Positions 43,874-52,435 of a stretch of DNA of 64,000 nt are shown here, piece after piece; positions within the stretch are counted from its first letter, which is position 1, and the number at the start of each line of letters is the position of its first letter. The DNA is from Cronobacter sakazakii (GTDB lineage: Bacteria > Pseudomonadota > Gammaproteobacteria > Enterobacterales > Enterobacteriaceae). The position numbers were made by a program, and so were the translations under genes. Under the pieces are notes generated by a model that was given only the letters and a program-made list of their open reading frames with translations, had not been told where the DNA came from and searched no databases. The stretch spans positions 2,480,001-2,544,000 of the forward strand of contig NZ_CP011047.1 in assembly GCF_000982825.1 (NCBI RefSeq), read 5' to 3'.

Positions 43874-45559
43874 GTGTACGAGTTCAATCTGGTGTTATTG
43901 CTGCTCCAGCAGATGTGCGTGTTTCTGGTGATCGCCTGGGTGATGAGTAAAACGCGGTTGTTTATCCCGCTGATTCAGGTCTCGATTCGCCTGCCGCATA
44001 AGCTGTTGTGCTACGTCACGTTCTCCTGTTTTTGCATTATGGGCACCTATTTCGGGCTGCATATTCAGGATTCCATTGCCAATACCCGCGCCATCGGCGC
44101 CGTCATGGGCGGCCTGCTCGGCGGGCCGCTGGTGGGCGGGCTGGTGGGGCTTACCGGCGGTCTGCATCGCTATTCGCTCGGCGGCATGACCGCGCTGAGC
44201 TGCATGGTGTCAACGATTGTCGAGGGGCTGCTCGGGGGCATCGTTCATAGCTGGCTGATTCGCCGCGGGCGCACCGATAAAATCTTCAACCCTTTTACCG
44301 CAGGCGCAATTACGCTGGTGGCGGAGCTGGTGCAGATGGGCATTATTCTGCTGATCGCGCGCCCGTTCGGCGACGCGCTGCATCTGGTGCAAAATATCGC
44401 CGCGCCTATGGTCGTTACCAATACCATCGGGGCCGCGATGTTCATGCGTATTCTGCTCGACAAGCGCGCCATGTTTGAGAAATACACCACGGCGTTTTCG
44501 GCCACCGCGCTCAAGGTTGCCTCCGCAACAGAGGGCATTCTGCGCCAGGGGTTTAACGTCGAAAACAGCATGAAGGTGGCGCAGGTGATTCGCCAGGAGC
44601 TGGAGATAGGCGCGGTCGCCATTACCGATCGCGAACAACTGCTGGCGTTTACCGGCATCGGTATGGATCACCATCTGCCCGGTAGCCCGATTTCATCCCC
44701 CTGGACGCTGCGGGCGATTGAGTCCGGCGAAGTGGTCTACGCCGACGGTAACGAAGTGCCGTACCGCTGTTCGCTGCACCCGAACTGTAAGCTCGGCTCG
44801 ACGCTGGTCATTCCGCTGCGCGGCGAGAACCGCAAGGTGGTCGGCACCATTAAGCTGTATGAGCCGAAGCACCGTCTGTTCAGCTCGATTAACCGCACGC
44901 TGGGAGAAGGGATCGCGCAGCTGCTTTCCGCGCAGATCCTGGCGGGCCAGTATGAACGTCAGAAACAGCTACTCACCCAGTCGGAGATCAAACTGCTGCA
45001 CGCCCAGGTGAACCCGCATTTTCTCTTTAACGCGCTGAACACGCTGATGGCGGTGATCCGCCGCGACAGCGATCAGGCCTGCCAGCTGGTGCAATATCTC
45101 TCAACGTTTTTTCGCAAAAACCTCAAGCGTCCGACGGATGTGGTGTCGCTCGCCGATGAAATCGACCATGTAAACGCCTATCTGCAAATTGAACAGGCGC
45201 GGTTTCAGTCGCATTTGCAGGTGAGCATGAACCTGCCCGATGAGCTGCGCCATATCCGGCTGCCCGCGTTTACGTTGCAACCGATCGTTGAGAACGCCAT
45301 TAAGCACGGCACGTCGCAGCTCTTGGGCCCTGGCGAAATCGCCCTGCGCGCCAGCCGCGACGACGATCATCTGGTGCTGGAAATTGAAGACAACGCCGGG
45401 CTCTATCAGCCCAACGCCGCCAGCAACGGCCTTGGAATGAGCCTGGTGGATAAACGACTGCGCGCGCGCTTTGGCGACGAGTGCGGCATTTCGGTCGCCT
45501 GTGAGCAGGACCGCTTTACCCGGATTACCTTACGTTTACCGCTGGAGGGAACGACATGA
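43874..45559 (+). CDS. btsS: Pyruvate-sensing histidine kinase BtsS
   Basis: A 561-aa LytS-type sensor kinase (formerly YehU), the same length as in E. coli. Six or more N-terminal membrane segments (5TM_5TMR_LYT type, with GGPLVGGLVGLTGGLHRYSLGG) are followed by a GAF-like domain. A His_kinase domain carries the phospho-site HAQVNPHFLFNALNTL and the ATPase motif ENAIKHG. In E. coli BtsSR senses extracellular pyruvate and drives the transporter gene btsT. The GTG start at 43874 has GGAG eight bases upstream. Confidence 0.94.
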   Translation: MYEFNLVLLLLQQMCVFLVIAWVMSKTRLFIPLIQVSIRLPHKLLCYVTFSCFCIMGTYFGLHIQDSIANTRAIGAVMGGLLGGPLVGGLVGLTGGLHRYSLGGMTALSCMVSTIVEGLLGGIVHSWLIRRGRTDKIFNPFTAGAITLVAELVQMGIILLIARPFGDALHLVQNIAAPMVVTNTIGAAMFMRILLDKRAMFEKYTTAFSATALKVASATEGILRQGFNVENSMKVAQVIRQELEIGAVAITDREQLLAFTGIGMDHHLPGSPISSPWTLRAIESGEVVYADGNEVPYRCSLHPNCKLGSTLVIPLRGENRKVVGTIKLYEPKHRLFSSINRTLGEGIAQLLSAQILAGQYERQKQLLTQSEIKLLHAQVNPHFLFNALNTLMAVIRRDSDQACQLVQYLSTFFRKNLKRPTDVVSLADEIDHVNAYLQIEQARFQSHLQVSMNLPDELRHIRLPAFTLQPIVENAIKHGTSQLLGPGEIALRASRDDDHLVLEIEDNAGLYQPNAASNGLGMSLVDKRLRARFGDECGISVACEQDRFTRITLRLPLEGTT

Positions 45560-46281
45560 TTAGCGTGCTGATTGTCGATGACGAGCCGCTGGCGCGGGAA
45601 AATTTGCGCCTGCTGCTGAAAGAGGAGGCGGATATTGAGGTGGTGGGCGAATGCGCCAACGCCGTCGAAGCCATCGGCGCGGTACACCGCCTGCGCCCGG
45701 ATGTGGTCTTTCTCGATATCCAGATGCCGCGCATCTCCGGCCTTGAAATGGTCGGCATGCTCGACCCCGACACCCGCCCGTGGATTGTTTTTCTGACCGC
45801 GTTTGATGAATACGCCGTGAAGGCGTTTGAAGAGCACGCGTTTGATTATCTGCTCAAGCCCATTGAGACCGCGCGCCTGCAAAAGACGCTCGCGCGGATG
45901 CGTAATGAACGCCGCGAGCAGGATATGACGCCCATCACCGAGCGCCAGGAAGCGCTGAAGTTTATTCCCTGCACCGGGCACAGCCGTATCTGGCTGCTGC
46001 AAATGGAGGACGTGGCGTTTGTCGCGAGCCGCCTGAGCGGCGTTTATGTCACCAGTAGCCAGGGGCAGGAGGGCTTCACCGAGCTGACGCTGCGCACGCT
46101 GGAGAGCCGTACGCCGCTGATGCGCTGTCACCGGCAGTATCTGGTCAATATGGCGCACCTGAAGGAGATCCGGCTGGAGGAGAATGGCCAGGCGGAGTTG
46201 CTGCTGCGCCACGGCCAGACGGTGCCGGTCAGCCGTCGTTACCTCAAAACCCTGAAAGAGGCGCTCGGGCTACGCGGATAA
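45556..46281 (+). CDS. btsR: LytTR-type response regulator BtsR
   Basis: A 241-aa response regulator. The receiver domain has DDEP near the N-terminus, phospho-acceptor Asp in VVFLDIQMPRISG and Lys in LLKPIET. The LytTR DNA-binding domain covers the last 100 residues (FVASRLSGVYVTS, then MRCHRQYLVNMAHLKEI). Its start overlaps the btsS stop as ATGA, so the pair is co-translated. Confidence 0.95.
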   Translation: MISVLIVDDEPLARENLRLLLKEEADIEVVGECANAVEAIGAVHRLRPDVVFLDIQMPRISGLEMVGMLDPDTRPWIVFLTAFDEYAVKAFEEHAFDYLLKPIETARLQKTLARMRNERREQDMTPITERQEALKFIPCTGHSRIWLLQMEDVAFVASRLSGVYVTSSQGQEGFTELTLRTLESRTPLMRCHRQYLVNMAHLKEIRLEENGQAELLLRHGQTVPVSRRYLKTLKEALGLRG

Positions 46282-46322
46282 TCCGCAATTATCGCGGCGG
46301 TAAAATAAATGTTACCGCCCCG

Positions 46323-46349
46323 TACATCTTTTTCCTCGCTTGCCGATAA
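46323..46349 (+). promoter_or_regulatory. FliA (sigma-28) type promoter of the chemoreceptor gene
   Basis: GCCGATAA at 46342-46349 is an exact flagellar sigma-28 -10 element. TACATCTT at 46323-46330, eleven bases upstream, matches five of eight positions of the TAAAGTTT -35. It lies 43 bases before the chemoreceptor start. Confidence 0.75.
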
Positions 46350-46391
46350 CGGGAGGATATATCCGTATCAGGCATAAATGAGGACTTTTTG

Positions 46392-47936
46392 ATGGGCCTG
46401 CTTAAAGACTTTTCTATCCGCGCAGTGATGCTGACGGTGCTCGGCGTACTCTGTGTGTTATGGGCGGCCGTGGGCGTCTACAGCGTCTATTCGCTCTCGG
46501 CGATGGCCGATGGTAACCGCGTCGACCGCCAGCTGGTGTCGCAGATGACCGTGCTCAGCAAAGGCAACGATCAGTATTTCCGCTTCGTCACCCGTCTGAC
46601 CCGCGCCATGGAAAACGGCACGCCGGACGCCAAATCGCTCGAATCCGCGCAGCAGGCGCTCGACACTATGTCGCGCCAGCTCGACGCGTTTAAACAGCTT
46701 TCTCCCGGCCCGCTCGACCCGGCGGTATCACAACAGGTGATCGCCGACTGGCAGAAGCTGCTGGATGACGGCGTGATCCCGCAGATGAAACTGGCGCGTG
46801 AAGGCACGCCGGACGCGTACCGCGCCCATGCCGGCAAAGTGACGCCGGTATTCAGCCGCGCGTTTGGCGCGAGCGCCGAGAAATTCAACGCCGCGGCGGG
46901 CGCCAAGCTTGATGCCACCCGCGAGCGCGTCGACAGCATGACCGTCACCACCAAAACGGTGATTATTATCGCGGTGATTATTGGCCTGCTGCTTCTGCTG
47001 CTGACCGACCGCTATCTGGTGGCGATGCTGGTGAAGCCGCTTGAGAAGATCCGCAACCATTTCACGCTGATTGCCGGTGGCGATCTCAGCCAGCCGGTGG
47101 AGCCGTTTGGCCGCAACTGCGTTGGTAAACTGGTGCCGCTCCTGACCGCGATGCAGGATCAACTGCGCGAAGCGGTGAGCGCCATTCGCCACGGCAGTGA
47201 GAATATCTGGCGCGGTGCGTCGGAAATTTCGGCGGGTAATAATGATCTTTCATCCCGTACCGAAGAGCAGGCCGCAGCGCTTGAGCAGACCGCCGCCAGC
47301 ATGGAAGAGCTGACCTCCACCGTGCGCCTTAACGCCGAAAACGCCCGTCAGGCGAGCGAGCTGGCGCATGCCGCGTCAGAAAACGCCGGTAAAGGCGGCC
47401 AGCTGGCGCAAAATGTTATCGAGACCATGCAGGGCATTTCCGGCAGCTCGAAGAAAATCGCCGATATTACCAGCGTAATTAACAGCATTGCGTTCCAGAC
47501 CAATATTCTGGCGCTCAACGCCGCCGTAGAAGCGGCGCGTGCAGGCGAACAGGGCCGCGGCTTCGCGGTGGTCGCAGGTGAAGTGCGCAACCTCGCGAGT
47601 CGCAGCGCCGAAGCCGCGCGTGAAATCGAAACGCTCATCACCGAATCGGTCGAGCGTATCGAGAAAGGCTCTGAGCTGGTTAACGCGGCGGGCGATTCGA
47701 TGGCGGAAATCTACCGCGGCGTTTCCAACGTCAGCACGATCATCAAACAGATAGCCTCGGCGTCTGAAGAGCAGAGCAAGGGCATCTCGCAGGTGGGCGT
47801 CGCCATCACTCAGATGGATACTGTCACCCAGCAGAACGCCTCGCTGGTGGAGCAGGTGTCCGCCGCCGCCGCCGCACTGGAGCGCCAGACCGAAGAACTG
47901 CAAAGCACCGTGCAGAAATTCCGCCTCTCGGCCTGA
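46392..47936 (+). CDS. Methyl-accepting chemotaxis protein (Tar/Tsr type)
   Basis: A 514-aa chemoreceptor: membrane segment near residues 9-33, a four-helix periplasmic sensor domain, a second membrane segment (TVIIIAVIIGLLLLLL) and a HAMP domain. The signalling hairpin has the tip INSIAFQTNILALNAAVEAARAGEQGRGFAVVAGEVRNLA. It ends FRLSA and lacks the NWETF-type pentapeptide that tethers CheR/CheB, so it would rely on other receptors for methylation. The ligand is unknown. A FliA-type promoter precedes it. Confidence 0.92.
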   Translation: MGLLKDFSIRAVMLTVLGVLCVLWAAVGVYSVYSLSAMADGNRVDRQLVSQMTVLSKGNDQYFRFVTRLTRAMENGTPDAKSLESAQQALDTMSRQLDAFKQLSPGPLDPAVSQQVIADWQKLLDDGVIPQMKLAREGTPDAYRAHAGKVTPVFSRAFGASAEKFNAAAGAKLDATRERVDSMTVTTKTVIIIAVIIGLLLLLLTDRYLVAMLVKPLEKIRNHFTLIAGGDLSQPVEPFGRNCVGKLVPLLTAMQDQLREAVSAIRHGSENIWRGASEISAGNNDLSSRTEEQAAALEQTAASMEELTSTVRLNAENARQASELAHAASENAGKGGQLAQNVIETMQGISGSSKKIADITSVINSIAFQTNILALNAAVEAARAGEQGRGFAVVAGEVRNLASRSAEAAREIETLITESVERIEKGSELVNAAGDSMAEIYRGVSNVSTIIKQIASASEEQSKGISQVGVAITQMDTVTQQNASLVEQVSAAAAALERQTEELQSTVQKFRLSA

Positions 47937-47954
47937 TATTCGTTGTCGTTGTCA

Positions 47955-47985
47955 TAAAAAAGCCGCCTGTGAGGGCGGCTTTTTG
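47955..47985. terminator. Bidirectional terminator between chemoreceptor and ABC-F genes
   Basis: AAAAAGCCGCC-tgtgag-GGCGGCTTTTT, symmetrical A and T tracts, between two convergent stops. Confidence 0.92.
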
Positions 47986-47987
47986 GT

Positions 47988-49712
47988 TTATTCCAGCCCC
48001 AGCGCGGCGCTGAGATGTGCTATCTCCTTACGCCACTCGGCCTGCAGGGCGGGTTTCTGGTGGCGCGGTTTGCGTTCGAGATCGGCGTTGAGCCGCATCT
48101 CCAGCTCAATCAGCCGCTCCAGCAGGTGTGCGTCACTGTGCTCATCAGGCGGTGCGGCGAGTGCCGCAGGTGCCTCATTCTCTGCCTCCTGCGTCGGCGC
48201 TGCGCGCAGACGCGCCAGCAGCGCTTCCATGTTGTGCCATTCGCTTAAACCGCCATCTTCCACGAGCCAGAAGCGGTTACAGCTTGCCTCCATCAGCGTT
48301 CTGTCGTGCGTCACCAGCAACAGCCCGCCTTCGAACGTTTGCAGCGTTTGCGCCAGCGCCTCTTTGCCTTCCATATCGAGATGGTTGGTCGGCTCGTCGA
48401 GCATCAGCAGCGAATAGCGCGCGAGCGACAGGCCGACAAACAGCAGGCGCGAGCGCTCGCCGCCGCTCAGCGTGTCGACCCGCTGCCCGTGCCGCGCCCA
48501 CGGGAAACCGGCGCTGATAAGCGCAAGCTTACGCTGTTGCAACTCAGGCGCGAACGGCTCCAGCGCCTCCAGCAGCGTGGCGTTATCCGGTAACTGATGC
48601 AGCGACTGATCGTAATAGCCGAGCGACACGCGCGGATGGAAGGTGACGCCGGGAACCGTTTCCCCTGTTTGCCACTGTCGCCACAGCAGGCGCAGCAGCG
48701 ACGACTTCCCGCAGCCGTTATGCCCAAGCAGCGCCACGCGATCCCCGCTTTTGAGCCGCGCCAGCGGCAGGGTAAAGAGCGTCGGCGTATCAGGAGCCGC
48801 GCTGACGGCCAGATTTTCCAGCTCAAGCAGGCGATCCGCCGCCAGCGCGTCGCCGGAAAGCGTCAGTCGCCAGCGGCTGCCCTGCGCCAGTTCGGTTTGC
48901 TCCTCTTTGAGCCGCGCCACCTGTTTTTCCATCTGTTTGGCTTTGCGCGCCAGATCTTCGTTGTCATAAACCTGTCCCCACGTGGCGAGCCGTTTTGCAC
49001 TCGCCGTCACGCGGTCAATCTCTTTTTGCTCCGCTTTATGGCGCAGGGCGTCGCTCTCATCCCGCGCCGCCAGCGCCGCGCGTGCCTGCGTACAGGGGAG
49101 ATCGAACGCCTGAAGCTGACCGTCGCGCAATATCCAGGTGCGGTTGGTTACGCTGTCCAGCAGCGCGCTGTCGTGGGAGACCAGAATAAAGCTGCCGTTC
49201 CAGCGGGCCAGAAACTGCTCCAGCCACAACATCGTCGGGAGATCCAGATGGTTGCCTGGCTCGTCGAGCAACAGCAGATCGGGCGAGATAATCAGCGCCC
49301 GCGCCAGCAATAAGCGTGTGTGCTGGCCGCCGCTAAGCGAGCCCGCCGTCAGCGACCAGGCGGCCTCGGCAAAGCCCATATTCGCGAGCAACGCCTGCGC
49401 CCGCCAGGCGCTGCTTTCACGCTCGGCCTCAGGCAGCCTGGCCAGCAGCGCGTCCAGCAGCGTCTGCTGATGCAGTTCGTCGGGCAGATGCTGCTCCACG
49501 CGCGCCAGCAGACAGCGCGCCGCGCGCGTCACAACGCCTTCGGCAGGCGCAAGGGTGCCGTCCAGCGCTTTCAGAAGCGTGCTTTTGCCGCAGCCGTTAT
49601 GACCGATAAGGCCAATGCGGTCGCCTTTTTTCAGGGTAAAGGAAAGGGCGTTCAGCTCCGGGCCAAACGGGGAATCAATGCGCAGAGAGTGCGCCGTCAG
49701 TAATGTGCTCAT
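47988..49712 (-). CDS. ABC-F family ATPase
   Basis: A 574-aa soluble protein with two ABC domains and no membrane segment. Walker A motifs are GHNGCGKST (37-45) and GHNGCGKSS, signatures LSGGQHT and LSGGERS, and Walker B LLLDEPGNHLD and LMLDEPTNHLD. A charged P-site-tRNA-interaction-motif linker follows the first domain (DNEDLARKAKQMEKQVARLKEE). ABC-F proteins act on the ribosome E site and either help translation or protect it from antibiotics. It is none of the four standard E. coli members by my reading. The 359-base upstream gap holds a leader ORF. Confidence 0.88.
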   Translation of the reverse strand: MSTLLTAHSLRIDSPFGPELNALSFTLKKGDRIGLIGHNGCGKSTLLKALDGTLAPAEGVVTRAARCLLARVEQHLPDELHQQTLLDALLARLPEAERESSAWRAQALLANMGFAEAAWSLTAGSLSGGQHTRLLLARALIISPDLLLLDEPGNHLDLPTMLWLEQFLARWNGSFILVSHDSALLDSVTNRTWILRDGQLQAFDLPCTQARAALAARDESDALRHKAEQKEIDRVTASAKRLATWGQVYDNEDLARKAKQMEKQVARLKEEQTELAQGSRWRLTLSGDALAADRLLELENLAVSAAPDTPTLFTLPLARLKSGDRVALLGHNGCGKSSLLRLLWRQWQTGETVPGVTFHPRVSLGYYDQSLHQLPDNATLLEALEPFAPELQQRKLALISAGFPWARHGQRVDTLSGGERSRLLFVGLSLARYSLLMLDEPTNHLDMEGKEALAQTLQTFEGGLLLVTHDRTLMEASCNRFWLVEDGGLSEWHNMEALLARLRAAPTQEAENEAPAALAAPPDEHSDAHLLERLIELEMRLNADLERKPRHQKPALQAEWRKEIAHLSAALGLE

Positions 49713-49821
49713 CGCTTACTCAGAATTTTCAGGCATAACAATGCCTCGTCAAACATCGCTGACGATAATCTGGTAAGCCCTGGAGAAGGGTGATGTGATG
49801 GGATCTTCGCTCAGGGTCCAG
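49713..49821 (-). promoter_or_regulatory. Hairpin-rich leader segment before the ABC-F gene
   Basis: Between the leader ORF stop and the ABC-F start lie three possible stems on the minus strand: CCCT-tctcc-AGGG, TCGTCA-gcgatgtt-TGACGA, and AGGCAT-tgtt-ATGCCT. The last contains the ATG of a six-codon ORF (MPENSE) that ends just before the ABC-F ATG. The layout suits translation-coupled control of the ABC-F gene; this is inferred. Confidence 0.45.
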
Positions 49822-49905
49822 TTATCGCAGCACGATACCGGTAATGCCTGAGCTCTGGCGATCGCCAAAATGATGTGAATAGTCAAACAATTCACAGCAC
49901 AGCAT
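49822..49905 (-). CDS. Leader peptide ORF upstream of the ABC-F gene
   Basis: A 27-codon ORF starting MLCCELFDYSHHFGD and ending GITGIVLR. Its ATG at 49905 is preceded at ideal spacing by AAGGAGGA, one of the strongest ribosome sites in the window. It is 109 bases upstream of an ABC-F gene on the same strand. Antibiotic-responsive ABC-F genes in other bacteria are often controlled by such leader peptides through ribosome stalling. Whether this one is translated is unknown. Confidence 0.5.
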   Translation of the reverse strand: MLCCELFDYSHHFGDRQSSGITGIVLR

Positions 49906-50071
49906 AAGAGTCCTCCTTTTATATTCATCAGGTTGATGGGTAGAGCGAGTGTAGCGGGCGGCGCGTTTAAGCACCACTACGCGTATTAAGGGGTGTGAGC
50001 GAAAAAACGTTTTGGAAAGGGAAGATATAAGATGCGCCTGAGCGTCGGGCCTGCTTCAGGCGCTGAAAAGA

Positions 50072-50398
50072 TTAGCGGTGATAGAAAATATCGCCGTTCA
50101 TGGCGCGCACGACTTTACCTTCGGCGTCGGTGATAAGCACGTAGTAGCCGCCCATGTAAGTCCAGTGGGTGCCGGCTTCCGGGGCGGGCAGGTTGCGGAT
50201 CTGCCACTGTTTGATGTTGTACTGCTCGGTGCGGTAGAGGTCCGGCACGATGTCGCCAATGGTGTATTTTTTGGAATCGGAGTGAAACTCTTTCACTTCA
50301 TAGCTATCGATAGATTTGGGTTTTACCACATCTGCGGCGAATGCAGAGGCCACCGACATCAACAGCACACCCGCTACGATCATTCTGGTTTTCAACAT
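50072..50398 (-). CDS. RcnB-family periplasmic protein
   Basis: A 108-aa exported protein with signal peptide MLKTRMIVAGVLLMSVASAFA. Its core is DIVPDLYRTEQYNIKQWQIRNLPAPEAGTHWTYMGGYYVLI, ending GDIFYHR, very like E. coli RcnB (YohN), a periplasmic protein that modulates nickel and cobalt efflux. The efflux pump rcnA and repressor rcnR, its E. coli neighbours, are not in this window, so a paralogous role is possible. Confidence 0.88.
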   Translation of the reverse strand: MLKTRMIVAGVLLMSVASAFAADVVKPKSIDSYEVKEFHSDSKKYTIGDIVPDLYRTEQYNIKQWQIRNLPAPEAGTHWTYMGGYYVLITDAEGKVVRAMNGDIFYHR

Positions 50399-50628
50399 AC
50401 CTTCTCCACATGTCAGGGCGCTGCGCCCCGTTGATTTGTTACCGTCAGGCCGCTATCTTCCTGCGCCATTCCCGGCCGGGCAAGGCTAATTATGTATAAA
50501 AAAATGAAGCCGATAGCAATCGGCGCGGGGCTGATTTGGTGGGGCGTGCTTATGGGCTGCCAGAAGTGGTGGGTTATACTTATGTCATGATTGCAGGGAT
50601 AATGAGATTATCATCCATCGGATTATTT

Positions 50629-50946
50629 ATGATGAGTACAGAAGACGGCGTTCGGGCGTTAATAAAAAAGCATTTCTGGGAGATGGCGGATGAAGATTCG
50701 TTAAGTACCGGACAATATTCCGTCCTGCCAGAAGATGCGCACGCCTTCTTCGGGGAATACTTTGCTGTGTTCAATATGAATTATTCTTCCTTCGACTTCC
50801 GTAAATATTTTCCGCAAGAAGGGATATTTTTCCTGCCCAATGCGATTCTTCCCGACTATTTAAAAAGCGATAAGCATCAACCTGCGCCGCTTACCGTGAA
50901 AATGCTGATTGCCTCGGCAAAGGCGGGGCGCTGGATTGATGATTAG
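50629..50946 (+). CDS. DUF1493 family protein
   Basis: A 105-aa acidic protein whose sequence (GVRALIKKHFWEMADEDSLSTG, FNMNYSSFDFRKYFP, then LTVKMLIASAKAGRWID) fits the enterobacterial DUF1493 family, which has no known function and often occurs in accessory regions. The start is uncertain: ATG at 50629 or 50632, or 50587 for a longer form. AT-rich, next to IS1. Confidence 0.7.
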   Translation: MMSTEDGVRALIKKHFWEMADEDSLSTGQYSVLPEDAHAFFGEYFAVFNMNYSSFDFRKYFPQEGIFFLPNAILPDYLKSDKHQPAPLTVKMLIASAKAGRWIDD

Positions 50947-50996
50947 CGCATTGAACACCTGAGGTTGTAATGGCATTATCGGGTAATGACTCCAAC

Positions 50997-51500
50997 TTAT
51001 TGATAGTGTTTTATGTTCAGATAATGCCCGATGACTTTGTCATGCAGCTCCACCGATTTTGAGAACGACAGCGACTTCCGTCCCAGCCGTGCCAGGTGCT
51101 GCCTCAGATTCAGGTTATGCCGCTCAATTCGCTGCGTATATCGCTTGCTGATTACGTGCAGCTTTCCCTTCAGGCGGGATTCATACAGCGGCCAGCCATC
51201 CGTCATCCATATCACCACGTCAAAGGGTGACAGCAGGCTCATAAGACGCCCCAGCGTCGCCATAGTGCGTTCACCGAATACGTGCGCAACAACCGTCTTC
51301 CGGAGCCTGTCATACGCGTAAAACAGCCAGCGCTGGCGCGATTTAGCCCCGACGTATCCCCACTGTTCGTCCATTTCCGCGCAGACGATGACGTCACTGC
51401 CCGGCTGTATGCGCGAGGTTACCGACTGCGGCCTGAGTTTTTTAAATGGCGGAAAATCGTGTTGAGGCCAACGCCCATAATGCGGGCGGTTGCCCGGCAT
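50997..51500 (-). CDS. insB: IS1 InsB, transposase catalytic part
   Basis: A 167-aa frame identical in layout to E. coli IS1 InsB, ending SKSVELHDKVIGHYLNIKHYQ. The active transposase is the InsAB' fusion made by -1 frameshifting at the A-AAA-AAC run (complement of 51437-51443). No stop or deletion is visible, so the element may still be active. Confidence 0.95.
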   Translation of the reverse strand: MPGNRPHYGRWPQHDFPPFKKLRPQSVTSRIQPGSDVIVCAEMDEQWGYVGAKSRQRWLFYAYDRLRKTVVAHVFGERTMATLGRLMSLLSPFDVVIWMTDGWPLYESRLKGKLHVISKRYTQRIERHNLNLRQHLARLGRKSLSFSKSVELHDKVIGHYLNIKHYQ

Positions 51501-51694
51501 CCAACGCCATTCATGGCCATATCAATGATTTTCTGGTGCGTACCGGGTTGAGAAGCGGTGTAAGTGAACTGCAGTTGCCATGTTTTACGGCAGTGAGAGC
51601 AGAGATAGCGCTGATGTCCGGCGGTGCTTTTGCCGTTACGCACCACCCCGTCAGTAGCTGAACAGGAGGGACAGCTGATAGAAACAGAAGCCAC
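51419..51694 (-). CDS. insA: IS1 InsA, DNA-binding repressor
   Basis: A 91-aa protein with zinc-finger-like CPSCSATDGVVRNGKS and CSHCRKTW and the HTH region CRATARIMGVGLNTIFRHLK, as in IS1. It binds the IS1 ends and represses transposition when made alone. Confidence 0.95.
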   Translation of the reverse strand: MASVSISCPSCSATDGVVRNGKSTAGHQRYLCSHCRKTWQLQFTYTASQPGTHQKIIDMAMNGVGCRATARIMGVGLNTIFRHLKNSGRSR

Positions 51695-51862
51695 TGGAGC
51701 ACCTCAAAAACACCATCATACACTAAATCAGTAAGTTGGCAGCATCACCCATTATCGGAAGTCATTTTAAGTGACTCTGCGGGTTCTGTTAGATCGTGAC
51801 GCTGCAAGATCGTATAACGATTAATGATAGCAGTGACAAGGTCCTGGTCGTGGAAGACTGAT

Positions 51863-52435
51863 ATGAGATATAGTTTGATATTATTGTGTCTGATTACGGG
51901 TACGTGCGGAGCAACCCAAATGACGGGATTTGGCGCAAGGTATTACGATGATATTACCGATGTTTATTCTGATAATCATGAAACCGATAAAGATCTGGTG
52001 CCCGTTATTGCTATAGGAACCACCGAATACAAGTTTGAGGTTAACACGCTTGCAGCTATCGCTAAGAATGCCGGTGTAAAGGTAAATAAAGATAACCTGG
52101 CTTCCTGGATTTGCCTAAAATCAGGGGGCATCAATTATTGGTTTATTTCTGATAATGAGATGGGAGCGGGGGATTTAACCGCGGTGGCAATAGCGAAAGA
52201 TGGATCGCCTTGTACACCTTACAAGGGAGTATTACAAGTATCCGTTAAGGCGCCTGTGTTAACGACTAAAGAAGAAACAGAAAAATATTTTAATCATAAG
52301 CCTAAGAAAGATATCGTTATGTACTACAAGGATGTCGCAAAATCAGGTGAATACACGCAAAGTAACAGCATCATGTACTATCTGAAAGATGATAAAGTTC
52401 AGGGGGTTGTTATTAGCCAGGGGACGACCAACTGA
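51863..52435 (+). CDS. Exported protein of unknown function
   Basis: Not recognised. 190 aa with a short signal peptide (MRYSLILLCLITGTCGA) and a mature domain containing GFGARYYDDITDVYSDNHE, WICLKSGGINYWFISDNE and DGSPCTPYKG; the two cysteines could form a disulfide. The C-terminal 50 residues are Lys- and Tyr-rich. GC is lower than in the neighbours. It starts 113 bases beyond IS1, so its promoter could have been changed by the insertion. Confidence 0.65.
   Translation: MRYSLILLCLITGTCGATQMTGFGARYYDDITDVYSDNHETDKDLVPVIAIGTTEYKFEVNTLAAIAKNAGVKVNKDNLASWICLKSGGINYWFISDNEMGAGDLTAVAIAKDGSPCTPYKGVLQVSVKAPVLTTKEETEKYFNHKPKKDIVMYYKDVAKSGEYTQSNSIMYYLKDDKVQGVVISQGTTN

Larger units (their letters stand above)
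50982..51749. mobile_element. IS1 element, complete, 768 bp
   Basis: Ends are GGTAATGACTCCAACTT at 50982 and the inverse of GGTGATGCTGCCAACTT at 51749, the imperfect terminal inverted repeats of IS1, exactly 768 bp apart. The 8-bp direct repeat CATTATCG flanks it (50974-50981 and 51750-51757), extendable to 9 bp by a shared G. It contains insA and insB on the minus strand. Confidence 0.97.
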
